Assembly (NCBI GenBank): GCA_030529855.1
Contig: JAUMWC010000001.1
Coordinates: 30,723 to 94,722, forward strand
Length of the DNA: 64,000 nt
Source: Gemella sp.
Lineage (GTDB): Bacteria > Bacillota > Bacilli > Staphylococcales > Gemellaceae
Direction of reading: 5' to 3'
Of the stretch, positions 54,983-63,336 are shown one piece after another (the first letter of the stretch is position 1; every line of letters begins with the position of its first letter). The position numbers and the translations under genes are program-made. Under the pieces are notes generated by a model. The model did no database searches. It had not been told where the DNA came from and saw only the letters and a program-made list of their open reading frames with translations.

Positions 54983-56086
54983 ATGAAAAAATTTAAAAAA
55001 GCTATACTACCTAGTATTTTAGCTGGAGCTCTTGTTATTACTGGATGTTCAGCTACAGGATTATCAAACGGAGAAACTTACATCTCAACTAAAGAGGGTG
55101 ACATCACTCAAAAAGATGTTTTAAACTACATTGGACAACAAGATATTTCTAAAGTTGCAACTGAAGCAGCAATGGAAAAAATCTTACTAAACAAATATAA
55201 GAATAGAATTGATGAAAAAGCAATCGATACTCAACTTTCTGAATTAGAAGCACAGTTAGGTGGTAAAGAGCAATTAGAAGCTGCCCTTAAATCACAAGGT
55301 ACTACTATCGAAAAATATAAAGATAGAATTAAACTAAACTCAGCTATGATTTACATGATTTTAGATACTAAAGGTATCGATGATAACAAAATCAAAGAAC
55401 AAGCTGAAAAAGAAAAAACACAATACAACCTAGCTCACATCTTAATCACGGTTAAATCTGACGCAATCCCAACAGGTGTAAGTGATGAAGAAGCAAAATC
55501 AAAAATTAATGAAGTTAAAACTAAACTAGATGCAGGTGGAGATTTTGCAACACTTGCTAAAGAATACTCAACTGATACATCTAACGCTGCTAATGGTGGA
55601 GAGTTAGGATGGTCTGCTAAAGAATCTTCAGCTTTCGTTAAAGAATTTTCTGACGTTGCCTACTCTGTAGAAAAAGGTAAATACTCTGATGTTGTTAAAA
55701 CTCAATTCGGTTACCACATTATCAAAGTTTTAGATACTAAAGAAGTTTCTGTTGACGAAATCAAAACACAAGTAGCCTCAACTCTAGCTCAAAAAGCTAT
55801 CACAGAAGATCCTACTGTAGTTACTAACGCAATGAAGAAACTATTCGAAGAATACCAAGTCAAAGGAAACACTGACGATGTGAAAACTTATATCGAAAGC
55901 ATGTTATCTGGATCTGGTCAAGCGGCTAGCCAAGCAGCTCAATTAGCAGCTCAATCTCAAGTACAAACTTCAGCTGATTCAGCAGCATCTTCGGCTACTA
56001 ACCAAACTACAGCGGCTCCAGCAGCAGCTCAATCAACACAGGCTCCTGCCCAAGCACAAACAACAGTAGTTTCAAGCTCTAACTAA
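54983..56086 (+). CDS. prsA: PrsA-like foldase lipoprotein (parvulin domain)
   Basis: 367 residues. Lipoprotein signal with lipobox VITGC (Cys22), so the mature protein is anchored outside the membrane. An N-terminal SurA/PrsA helical domain, then a parvulin (PpiC) domain about residues 148-250: NLAHILITVKSD, GGDFATLAKEYS, GGELGWSAKES and QFGYHIIKVLD. It helps secreted proteins fold. The last 65 residues are a disordered Ala/Gln/Ser/Thr-rich tail, longer than in Bacillus PrsA. Gene stands alone with its own promoter and terminator. Confidence 0.93.
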   Translation: MKKFKKAILPSILAGALVITGCSATGLSNGETYISTKEGDITQKDVLNYIGQQDISKVATEAAMEKILLNKYKNRIDEKAIDTQLSELEAQLGGKEQLEAALKSQGTTIEKYKDRIKLNSAMIYMILDTKGIDDNKIKEQAEKEKTQYNLAHILITVKSDAIPTGVSDEEAKSKINEVKTKLDAGGDFATLAKEYSTDTSNAANGGELGWSAKESSAFVKEFSDVAYSVEKGKYSDVVKTQFGYHIIKVLDTKEVSVDEIKTQVASTLAQKAITEDPTVVTNAMKKLFEEYQVKGNTDDVKTYIESMLSGSGQAASQAAQLAAQSQVQTSADSAASSATNQTTAAPAAAQSTQAPAQAQTTVVSSSN

Positions 56087-56092
56087 TAAGAT

Positions 56093-56132
56093 AAAAAAAT
56101 AGACTGGATATTAAATCCAGTCTATTTTTATT
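56093..56132. terminator. Bidirectional terminator between prsA and mutM
   Basis: AAATAGACTGGAT and ATCCAGTCTATTT pair with a 5-6 base loop and flanking A/T runs; both genes end here. Confidence 0.88.
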
Positions 56133-56982
56133 TTTGGCATTTTGGACAATAATGTGTCGATCTTGTTTTTATTACTATATTTTCTACTTCATGACCCAAA
56201 GGACATTCTTTTTTTCCATAAATTTTATGAAAGTTTTGCATATTACCTTCTCCACCATCTGCATGAACATAATCAGAGATAGTAGAACCACCTTGCTCAA
56301 TACTAAACTCTAACATTTTAACCAATGCATTAAATAATTTCTTCTTTTCTTTTACACTTAATTCAGATGCTAATCTTTCAGGATTAATCTTCTCTTGATA
56401 TAAAATTTCACAAGCATAAATATTTCCACATCCACAAAATACATTCCCCTCTAAAAGTAGGCCTTTTATTTTTTGATTAGCATATTTCTTAGATTCTAAT
56501 TTTTCTAAAAAGTAAGACAAAGCATCCTTTTTAAAAGGTTCTGGCGCTAAAGAGATAAATGGCTTAAAGTCTGCTATATCTTCTATATATCGAAGTTCTC
56601 CAAACCGACGTATATCAGAATATACCATTAGTTCTCCACTGTCTAATTTAAAAATCACGTGCCTGTGTTTATGATAATTCTTATTATCAATTTCATCTAG
56701 ATTATTCACCACAAAATATGCACCCGTCATTCCAAAATGAGTAATCATATACCCTTTATCTAAAGTAAAATAAACATACTTACCTCTTCGTTCTAAATCC
56801 AAAATACTTTTACCTACTAAATTATCTTTAAAATATTTAAGATTATCTTTTACAACTGCACTTCTTCCAGATGAATGTGAATTTATTACTACATCAGAAA
56901 ATTCTATATCTAATATTTTTTTATCTATTACATTAGGCTTAAGACCCATCTTTATATTTTCCACTTCTGGTAATTCAGGCAT
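56128..56982 (-). CDS. mutM: Formamidopyrimidine-DNA glycosylase (Fpg)
   Basis: The start is set by chemistry: the ATG at 56982 gives MPELPEVE, so Pro and Glu after Met removal are the catalytic N-terminus; GGAGG lies 7 bases upstream. 284 residues. RRGKYVYF holds the conserved Lys; NVFCGCGNIYACEIL replaces the usual NQxxIAGIGNIYxDE block. The C-terminal zinc finger keeps its last pair CPKC, but the first half is CPLGHE, giving Cys-x3-His instead of Cys-x2-Cys. It removes 8-oxoguanine and nicks the strand. Confidence 0.93.
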   Translation of the reverse strand: MPELPEVENIKMGLKPNVIDKKILDIEFSDVVINSHSSGRSAVVKDNLKYFKDNLVGKSILDLERRGKYVYFTLDKGYMITHFGMTGAYFVVNNLDEIDNKNYHKHRHVIFKLDSGELMVYSDIRRFGELRYIEDIADFKPFISLAPEPFKKDALSYFLEKLESKKYANQKIKGLLLEGNVFCGCGNIYACEILYQEKINPERLASELSVKEKKKLFNALVKMLEFSIEQGGSTISDYVHADGGEGNMQNFHKIYGKKECPLGHEVENIVIKTRSTHYCPKCQK

Positions 56983-57019
56983 AAGGGCACCTCCTATCAA
57001 TTCTTCTTTATTATACCAT

Positions 57020-57050
57020 AAAAAATAGAGATAGCTAAAAAGCTATCTCA
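57020..57050 (-). terminator. Terminator of the TPR-protein gene
   Basis: GAGATAGCT and AGCTATCTC pair around TTTT with a T-run after. Confidence 0.85.
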
Positions 57051-58160
57051 CTAAAATTTGTGTAAAATACAGTCTACCAAATAACAACCAAACTCTGGAT
57101 ATAAAGAAAATCGTGCCTCTGGTTTATAGTTCTTATTTACTATCTTATCTATTAGTTCATCTGCTTCCTTTAAATCATTTTTATAATCACTTATAATTTC
57201 GCTTGTCTCTTCTTCACTCCAAGTATCTTCAGAGTTCACTTCTTCAATATTTCTTTTAGTCGTTCTCTTAAACTCTTCTATTAAATCGTAAAACTCATCA
57301 CATTCTCCCTTAACCCATAGTGCATATAGATAATGTTCTAACACTAAGAGAAACCAAGAATTATCGCTATTACCATAAAAATCAATAAATGTGTCATACT
57401 CTTCTAAAGCATAGTATAGATACCAAACTTCTTCTTCATCAATTTCATCTGTATGTAAAGAGTAATTTTCATCTTGTCCTATCTTTAACTTAGTTAAATA
57501 ATTGTATACTTCTTCCCTATTTCCTAAATAATACTCACAATACGTCAAAGCCAGTAGTAATCTAGTTCTATTTGGAAATTCAGACAATAATTCTTTAAAT
57601 ACTTTTTTTGCTTCTTTATATTTACCATTTTCAAATAATAATGCTCCATACGAAAATTCTATTGCATAATCTTTAGATAATTCCCTTGCTTTACTAAAAC
57701 ATTCTAAACTCTTTCTAACCAATTCTTTTTCTTTCGTATCCGTGTACTTATCAAAATAATCTAAACCTAGACCTCTATATGTTTCTGCATAAGGGGAATT
57801 TAATCGTGCTGCTTCCAGTAAGTACTCTTCTGCTTTTTCCCTATTTTCATAATAAAAGGCCAAATTAGTAAATATCCTTGCCTTATCCTTATCAGATAAA
57901 GTATCTTTATTTTCTTCTAAAAAATCTTTTAGAACATCTGCATAATAGTTCTCATCATAACTTACCAAAACTCTTATTGCTGAAAGCAAGGATACTAAGT
58001 CTATATCCTTAGGATTTTCCTTATATCTCTCACTTACATACTCGTCCACAATTTTTAGATAAGGTAATCTTTCTTCATAATTTTCCTCAAAATCTAATGT
58101 TGGATTCTCGTTTTCAAATAACTTTTTTTGCTTATAATATAAATCTCTTATCTCTTCCAT
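57051..58160 (-). CDS. Tetratricopeptide-repeat protein, function unknown
   Basis: 369 acidic residues, without signal or membrane segment. TPR-like helix pairs are visible at ARIFTNLAFYYENREKAEEYLLEAARLN, GLGLDYFDKYT..ARKSLECFSKARELS, and YGALLFENGKYKEAKKVFKELL. This fold usually holds partners together. No enzymatic motif is seen. The C-terminal half is very rich in Glu and Asp. It lies between mutM and the membrane protein gene and has its own terminator. Confidence 0.75.
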   Translation of the reverse strand: MEEIRDLYYKQKKLFENENPTLDFEENYEERLPYLKIVDEYVSERYKENPKDIDLVSLLSAIRVLVSYDENYYADVLKDFLEENKDTLSDKDKARIFTNLAFYYENREKAEEYLLEAARLNSPYAETYRGLGLDYFDKYTDTKEKELVRKSLECFSKARELSKDYAIEFSYGALLFENGKYKEAKKVFKELLSEFPNRTRLLLALTYCEYYLGNREEVYNYLTKLKIGQDENYSLHTDEIDEEEVWYLYYALEEYDTFIDFYGNSDNSWFLLVLEHYLYALWVKGECDEFYDLIEEFKRTTKRNIEEVNSEDTWSEEETSEIISDYKNDLKEADELIDKIVNKNYKPEARFSLYPEFGCYLVDCILHKF

Positions 58161-58199
58161 AATTTCCCTCTTGCTATTTTATTCACACTCATTATACCA

Positions 58200-58232
58200 T
58201 AAAAATAGAGATAACCCAAAGGGCTATCTCTT
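58200..58232 (-). terminator. Terminator of the GT-C-like membrane protein gene
   Basis: GAGATAGCCC and GGGTTATCTC pair around TTT and end in a T-run. Confidence 0.8.
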
Positions 58233-60252
58233 AGTACCACCATAGTTTTTCGTATTTTCTTCCTATTTGAAGTGCAAGATCTTTTTTCTGTTGATCTGCA
58301 CCATTAATGTATAATCTACCTGGTTCATACATATCTATCATTTCATTAGGTACTGCTGAAATCACTATCGAACCATTGTTTTCATTCTCAATTTGACTAA
58401 ATCTTACAGTATAGTCTCCTTCAGGCAGGTCATCGAAGTACCATCTCATTGTGTAAGTTTGTAGTGGAAGCTCCCAATATAATTCTCTGTACATAAATGT
58501 ATTCTCTCTTACTACATTTTTATTAGAATCTAAAATTTCTACCTTATACCTAGAATTATTTGATTCATCATAAGATGAAATATAGGCACGTATATAATTA
58601 TACTTCATAGTAGCCTTATAACTTTGTTCTACTACATTATCCTTATTTACCCTAACAATTCCATCTCTTAAATAATTATCCGTTGCATAAATAGAAATCC
58701 CATTTATTACCCTAGAATCATAATCTAAGTTCATAGAATATGTTGGTCTTAAGAATGAATCACTTACTATTTGAGTAGAAAACACTACTGCAAAAGCTAT
58801 AGCTAATTTCTTCTTATACCTTACTAAAGTGTCAATCTTATTATTTTCTATAAAGATTACTAAACCTTTAATAGCAAGAATAAAAATTATTGGCATCCAA
58901 GAAAATACATATCTTGGTTTAGCTTCCCAAATTAAGTGGAACATAAATACTCCAAAAATTATAATCTGGAATAAGAATACCGATGTTATATATTCCTTAC
59001 GACGTTTGTACATATAGTAAACCATCATAAATATTATTACCGCGTATAACATTTGTGAAGTATAGATAAAGAATGAATTATTTGAACCATAGAATAATTG
59101 CCATAAGAATCCATCTCCATCTCTTAGTGCTCTTGTCCCATTAGTATAATTTATTGTTCCGTCAGACCAGTTCCCCCTAATTTTCAGTACAAATACTAAA
59201 AGATTTAAAAATATAGGTCTGTTAAAAATCCTATTTAAAAATAATGATAAATCATCCGCCGATTTATTTTGACTTAGGTAAGTAAATTGGAAGTCTTGCC
59301 AGTTATAAGATCCACCTTGAATACTCATTCCCATCATTACCCAGTGAAGCATCGGGAATCTGTAACCATCATCTTCAAAGAATCCATAATACGCCCATAA
59401 AGAATCAAAAGCCTTACCAAACACGACAAAGCTTATTCCAAAACTTACTAAGAATATAGCTAATTTACTGTACCACTTAAAGAATAATAGATATACTATC
59501 AAGGCTGGTACTACAATAATAATATTCGAACGTAAATTCCACGCAAAAGCTATAATTATAGCTACTGCCACTAAGTGTTTAGTTCTAAAGATAAAACTTC
59601 CATCAGAAGGAATTAGTACATATATTATTAAAGCTACTAAAACAACCATAAATGTATCTGAATAATAGAATAAACTATACATTTGGAATGGTATATAAGC
59701 AAGCATCAATAATAATAGTAACGTTTGCTTATTTTTATCTAATATCTTTCCACCAGCTTTATAAGTAAAGTACATAGCTAAACTTGTAATTATAAAACAG
59801 AATATATGTAGTGCCCAGACGTGAGAAATATGTAATAAATTGGCTACCCTATAAATCCAATACAGAATTATCGTAGGATTGATATTATTAGGATAAACTA
59901 AGAAATATCTTTCTCCAGAGAACTTTCCGTAGTTAAGCATATAATGAGCTTCATTCTCAATTTCTGCACCATCAGAGAAGTTTAAAGTATCCATAGATAA
60001 TATCAAGGCTTGAAAAGCTAAATATACTCCTACTATCCATCTAGTGTATATCTTCAGTTTTCCATCATCAGCTGCTAATATTTTTTTGGAGACTGCAACT
60101 ACTAAAATTGCCATTAATGGTATCCCTAGTAAAAGAGCGACAGGATTAAGTATTCTCTCATAAACAAAGGGAGCTACACATATCCAAGTAAGTGCCACTG
60201 CAAATAAGGAAATAAATGCATAAGCGAAAATGTTGTGTAATATTCTCCTCAC
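58231..60252 (-). CDS. Polytopic membrane protein, GT-C glycosyltransferase-like
   Basis: 673 residues: about eleven to twelve membrane helices in the first 470 residues and an extracellular domain of about 170 residues at the end. The first outer loop has an acidic motif, NFSDGAEIENEAHYMLNYGKF, where GT-C enzymes (GT39-type and relatives) keep catalytic acids, and later AKPRYVFSWMPIIF. The C-terminal domain (YNYIRAYISSYDES, EGDYTVRFSQIENENNGS) looks like a beta-rich binding domain. It may add sugars to wall or surface polymers using lipid-linked donors. Specific substrate unknown. Confidence 0.65.
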   Translation of the reverse strand: MRRILHNIFAYAFISLFAVALTWICVAPFVYERILNPVALLLGIPLMAILVVAVSKKILAADDGKLKIYTRWIVGVYLAFQALILSMDTLNFSDGAEIENEAHYMLNYGKFSGERYFLVYPNNINPTIILYWIYRVANLLHISHVWALHIFCFIITSLAMYFTYKAGGKILDKNKQTLLLLLMLAYIPFQMYSLFYYSDTFMVVLVALIIYVLIPSDGSFIFRTKHLVAVAIIIAFAWNLRSNIIIVVPALIVYLLFFKWYSKLAIFLVSFGISFVVFGKAFDSLWAYYGFFEDDGYRFPMLHWVMMGMSIQGGSYNWQDFQFTYLSQNKSADDLSLFLNRIFNRPIFLNLLVFVLKIRGNWSDGTINYTNGTRALRDGDGFLWQLFYGSNNSFFIYTSQMLYAVIIFMMVYYMYKRRKEYITSVFLFQIIIFGVFMFHLIWEAKPRYVFSWMPIIFILAIKGLVIFIENNKIDTLVRYKKKLAIAFAVVFSTQIVSDSFLRPTYSMNLDYDSRVINGISIYATDNYLRDGIVRVNKDNVVEQSYKATMKYNYIRAYISSYDESNNSRYKVEILDSNKNVVRENTFMYRELYWELPLQTYTMRWYFDDLPEGDYTVRFSQIENENNGSIVISAVPNEMIDMYEPGRLYINGADQQKKDLALQIGRKYEKLWWY

Positions 60253-60330
60253 AATTCTTCTCCTTAAAATTTATTTATATTGTAACTAATTTATTATATC
60301 ATTCCTAAAGAAAACTAGCAATAAACACAA

Positions 60331-60366
60331 TAAAAATGCCTAAAGAAAAATCCTTAGGCATTTTAT
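60331..60366 (-). terminator. Terminator of yhaM
   Basis: AAAATGCCTAAGG and its partner CTTTAGGCATTTT form a hairpin followed by T-rich sequence. Confidence 0.8.
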
Positions 60367-60367
60367 A

Positions 60368-61309
60368 TTATTCTTTATCAAATTTTGGTACGTAGAATTG
60401 GCGACTCTCTAAACCAAAAATTCTTTCAGAGAATGTTCCTGGTTCTACATTTGCAAGATTTTTATCAAACATTTGCATACGAGCATCAATATTGTCTATA
60501 AAATTAAGTATCTCTGCTTCCTTAACCATTGGACGTTTAGGAGAACCAAACTCTAATTGACCGTGGTGAGATAAAACTAAGTGTCTAAGTAATACTACCT
60601 CTTCACCTTCTATTCCTAATTTTTCAGCAGTTCTAGCAATTTCATCAGAAATAATAGAAATATGTCCTAATAACTCCCCTTCAAATGTATAAGTTGTAGA
60701 GATTGGACCAGATAATTCTATAGTCTTACCAACATCGTGTAAGATAATTCCTGAATATAATAAATCCTTATTTAGACTAGGATATATAGCAATCAGTGAT
60801 TTAGCTATTTTTAACATAGTCACTGTGTGATAGATTAGACCAGAATAGAAATCATGGTGCATTGATTTAGCTGCTGGATAAGTAACAAACTCATTTTTAA
60901 ATTTCTTAAGAATTTCTACAGTAATAGCCTTTAATTTTGTATTTTCTATTGCGTTTAGATATTCATTAAGATCAGCTATCATTTCATCTTTAGGAAGTGG
61001 AGCTGCTTGAATAAAATCCTCAATATTCAAATCTTCACCTTCTTCTTTTAATCTATAAGAAGTAACTTTTATTTGAATCTTTCCTCTATAATCATTAGCT
61101 ATTCCTTCGACGTGAACAAGTTCTCCTACTTTTAGATTTTCATAATCTTCAGACTTAACTTCCCAGATTTTCGCTTCTACCGAACCTGTTTTATCTTTTA
61201 AAAATAAAGTTAAATAATCTTTACCATTTGTGGCAGTTCCCTTATTAACTTTATCAAGTAAGAAAAATTGACTAATATCCATCCCACTTTCAAAATCACT
61301 TATAAACAT
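60368..61309 (-). CDS. yhaM: 3'-5' exoribonuclease YhaM
   Basis: 313 residues, the usual length. An N-terminal OB fold ([34 protein letters not shown]) is followed by an HD metal domain: [37 protein letters not shown] (the HD pair) and [22 protein letters not shown]. It degrades short RNAs from the 3' end. The YlbF/YmcA-family gene lies upstream in the same direction, but with a hairpin between them. Confidence 0.94.
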   Translation of the reverse strand: MFISDFESGMDISQFFLLDKVNKGTATNGKDYLTLFLKDKTGSVEAKIWEVKSEDYENLKVGELVHVEGIANDYRGKIQIKVTSYRLKEEGEDLNIEDFIQAAPLPKDEMIADLNEYLNAIENTKLKAITVEILKKFKNEFVTYPAAKSMHHDFYSGLIYHTVTMLKIAKSLIAIYPSLNKDLLYSGIILHDVGKTIELSGPISTTYTFEGELLGHISIISDEIARTAEKLGIEGEEVVLLRHLVLSHHGQLEFGSPKRPMVKEAEILNFIDNIDARMQMFDKNLANVEPGTFSERIFGLESRQFYVPKFDKE

Positions 61310-61337
61310 AATTTTCTCCTCTCATCATCTAAAAATT

Positions 61338-61372
61338 AGCACCCTGAAATTAATTATCAAGGTGCTTGTTAT
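61338..61372 (-). terminator. Terminator of the YlbF/YmcA-family gene
   Basis: AGCACCTTGATAATT and AATTTCAGGGTGCT form a hairpin with one mismatch, followed by AATTTTT. Confidence 0.7.
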
Positions 61373-61377
61373 ACTAA

Positions 61378-61728
61378 TTATTTTTCGTATTTTGTAAATA
61401 ACTCTTCTAATGGTTTAAAGATAGTTTTTTGAATATCTTCTATCGTTACTTGTAATCTTTGTTGCGCTTGTATTAATGCTGAAACATTATCATCCGCTAC
61501 TAATTTAGTTTGTAAAGTTTGGAACTTAGCTAATGCATCTTCACTTGGCTCTTGCCCAGTGTTTACTAATTCCATAAATTCATTTTGAGTAGAGATAAAT
61601 TCTTTGTATAAGTTTTTAGACTCTTCATTTTTTTCTAAATTTTCAAAAGCTTTTTCTACTGCTTTATAGTTTTCGTCAGCTCTAAGAGCTCTTTCTAATT
61701 CATTTGCTGTATCGTATAATTTAGTCAT
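61378..61728 (-). CDS. YlbF/YmcA-family protein (YheA-like)
   Basis: 116 residues, entirely helical: NELERALRADENYKAVEKAFENLEKNEESKNLYKEF, then FQTLQTKLVADDNVSALIQAQQRLQVTIEDI. This is the YlbF/YmcA fold; length and neighbourhood to yhaM suggest the YheA branch. Relatives act with RNase Y in RNA maturation, but the YheA function is not firmly known. The start follows GGAGATATCACA. Confidence 0.85.
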   Translation of the reverse strand: MTKLYDTANELERALRADENYKAVEKAFENLEKNEESKNLYKEFISTQNEFMELVNTGQEPSEDALAKFQTLQTKLVADDNVSALIQAQQRLQVTIEDIQKTIFKPLEELFTKYEK

Positions 61729-61810
61729 TGTGATATCTCCTATATGATTATTACTTATTTAAAATTATAACATATATAAAAATTTTTTCCTAGGAAATAT
61801 TACACTTATC

Positions 61811-61839
61811 TTGACCAAAGAAAATTAAAACATTACAAT
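61811..61839 (+). promoter_or_regulatory. Promoter of the 3-hydroxyisobutyrate dehydrogenase-like gene
   Basis: TTGACC (61811-61816), 17 bases, TACAAT (61834-61839). Confidence 0.7.
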
Positions 61840-61870
61840 ATACTTAAATAATATTTTAAGGAGATTTATT

Positions 61871-62734
61871 ATGAAAATAGCATGGATTGGTGTTGGAGTT
61901 ATGGGAGAATCTATGATTAAGCACCTTATAAATAAAGGGCACGAGCTTTTCGTTTATAACAGAACTGCAAGTAAATGTGACAATGTAGTTTCTTTAGGTG
62001 CTACTAGACTCGAAAAAATCGAAGATGCACCTTTAAAAGCTGATTTAATATTCACTATGGTTGGTTACCCAAAAGATGTAGAAGAAGTATATCTAGGAAA
62101 AGACGGACTTATTAAAAATGCTAAGACTGGTCAAATCTTTGTAGATATGACTACATCATCTCCATCATTAGCTGAAAAAATTGCTGGTGAATTTGCTAAA
62201 AAAGGTGCTTTTGCTTTAGATATGCCAGTTACTGGTGGAGACATTGGAGCAAAAAACGGAACTCTTACAGTCTTTGTTGGTGGTGATAAAGAGATTTATG
62301 AAAACAAAGTAAAAGATGTTGTAGCAGCATTTACTAAAACCATTGAATACTTTGGAAATGCTGGTAAAGGACAATATGCAAAACTAGGAAACCAAATTGC
62401 TATTGCTTCTACTATGATTTCCTTAGCAGAATCATACAAGTTCGCTAAAGAAACAGGTCTAGACACTGAACTATTCTTATCAACTATCTCTACAGGTTCT
62501 GCTGGATCATTTTCTATGACATCTTATGGACCTAGAGTATTGAAAGGAGATTTCAAACCTGGATTCTTCACCCACCACTTTATCAAAGATATGAAATTAG
62601 CTTTAGAAGAATGTGAAAAAGTTAATTTAAAATTACCAGGACTAGAACTAGTCTACTCTATGTATAATGAATTATCTGATGAAATTAAATACAATGATGG
62701 AACTCAATCAATAATCAAATACTATTATAAATAA
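61871..62734 (+). CDS. Beta-hydroxyacid dehydrogenase (3-hydroxyisobutyrate dehydrogenase family)
   Basis: 287 residues. The Rossmann start IAWIGVGVMGESMIKHLI, the substrate block VDMTTSSPSLA, the MPVTGGDIGAKNGTLTVFVGG signature and the catalytic Lys in GQYAKLGNQIA are complete. NRTASKC after strand 2 (Arg) suggests NADP use. The substrate could be 3-hydroxyisobutyrate, tartronate semialdehyde or a succinic semialdehyde-type compound. It stands alone with its own promoter. Confidence 0.92.
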   Translation: MKIAWIGVGVMGESMIKHLINKGHELFVYNRTASKCDNVVSLGATRLEKIEDAPLKADLIFTMVGYPKDVEEVYLGKDGLIKNAKTGQIFVDMTTSSPSLAEKIAGEFAKKGAFALDMPVTGGDIGAKNGTLTVFVGGDKEIYENKVKDVVAAFTKTIEYFGNAGKGQYAKLGNQIAIASTMISLAESYKFAKETGLDTELFLSTISTGSAGSFSMTSYGPRVLKGDFKPGFFTHHFIKDMKLALEECEKVNLKLPGLELVYSMYNELSDEIKYNDGTQSIIKYYYK

Positions 62735-62794
62735 AAGCTCAACACAGAGTTTTTGTTTTTTTCAGAAAATTAAAATAAATTAATTGAAATAATA

Positions 62795-62823
62795 TTGACC
62801 TTTTCTATTTTTTGTTTTATAAT
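62795..62823 (+). promoter_or_regulatory. Promoter of the tautomerase gene
   Basis: TTGACC (62795-62800), 17 bases, TATAAT (62818-62823), followed by AGGAGG before the ATG at 62853. Confidence 0.8.
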
Positions 62824-62852
62824 ATTAAAAAATAAAATTTTAGGAGGTAGTT

Positions 62853-63239
62853 ATGCCAATAGTACAAGTTGACTGGACAGTCAAAAAAACAGCAGAAGAA
62901 AAAAGAGAATTTATGGATTTCATTGCAGATTCTATTAACGAGGCTACAGGAACAATTCAAAAGAATGTTTATGTCTATATTACTGAATGGGAAAAAGAAA
63001 ATGCTCGTAAAACTGCACCAGTTATTAGAGTAGATTGGACAGATATGCCTGACACTAGAACTTATGCAGCTAAACAAGTATTATTCAAAAAGTTCACCGA
63101 TAAATTAATCGAACTTACTGGAGAAGATCCAAGTGATATCGTAATTATCTTTAACGACATCCCACTATATAACGCTTATATCAACTACACTACACGTTAT
63201 GAGTGGATGGGAGAAAACGACTTTAAAGATAAGAAATAA
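62853..63239 (+). CDS. Tautomerase, two fused 4-OT-like halves
   Basis: 128 residues beginning MPIVQVDWT, so Pro1 is free after Met removal as in 4-oxalocrotonate tautomerases. The usual 4-OT subunit is about 60 residues; here a second half beginning APVIRVDWTD at residue 55 repeats the first strand, helix and last strand (KNVYVYITEW versus SDIVIIFNDI). The second half has no N-terminal Pro, so one active site per chain is expected, as in the fused members of the superfamily. Substrate unknown. Confidence 0.85.
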   Translation: MPIVQVDWTVKKTAEEKREFMDFIADSINEATGTIQKNVYVYITEWEKENARKTAPVIRVDWTDMPDTRTYAAKQVLFKKFTDKLIELTGEDPSDIVIIFNDIPLYNAYINYTTRYEWMGENDFKDKK

Positions 63240-63285
63240 TAAAAAAGAGACTTGAGAATATATAATCTCTAGTCTCTTTTTATAT
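63240..63285 (+). terminator. Terminator of the tautomerase gene
   Basis: AAAAGAGACT and AGTCTCTTTT pair with a long loop that itself contains GAGA/TCTC; a T-run follows. Confidence 0.75.
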
Positions 63286-63291
63286 AACATA

Positions 63292-63332
63292 AGAAAAATG
63301 ACTAGAGAAAAATCTCTAGTCATTTATTTTAT
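63292..63332 (-). terminator. Terminator of the surface protein gene
   Basis: TGACTAGAGA and TCTCTAGTCA pair perfectly around TTTTT (minus strand), followed by a T-rich run. Confidence 0.85.
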
Positions 63333-63336
63333 TAGA

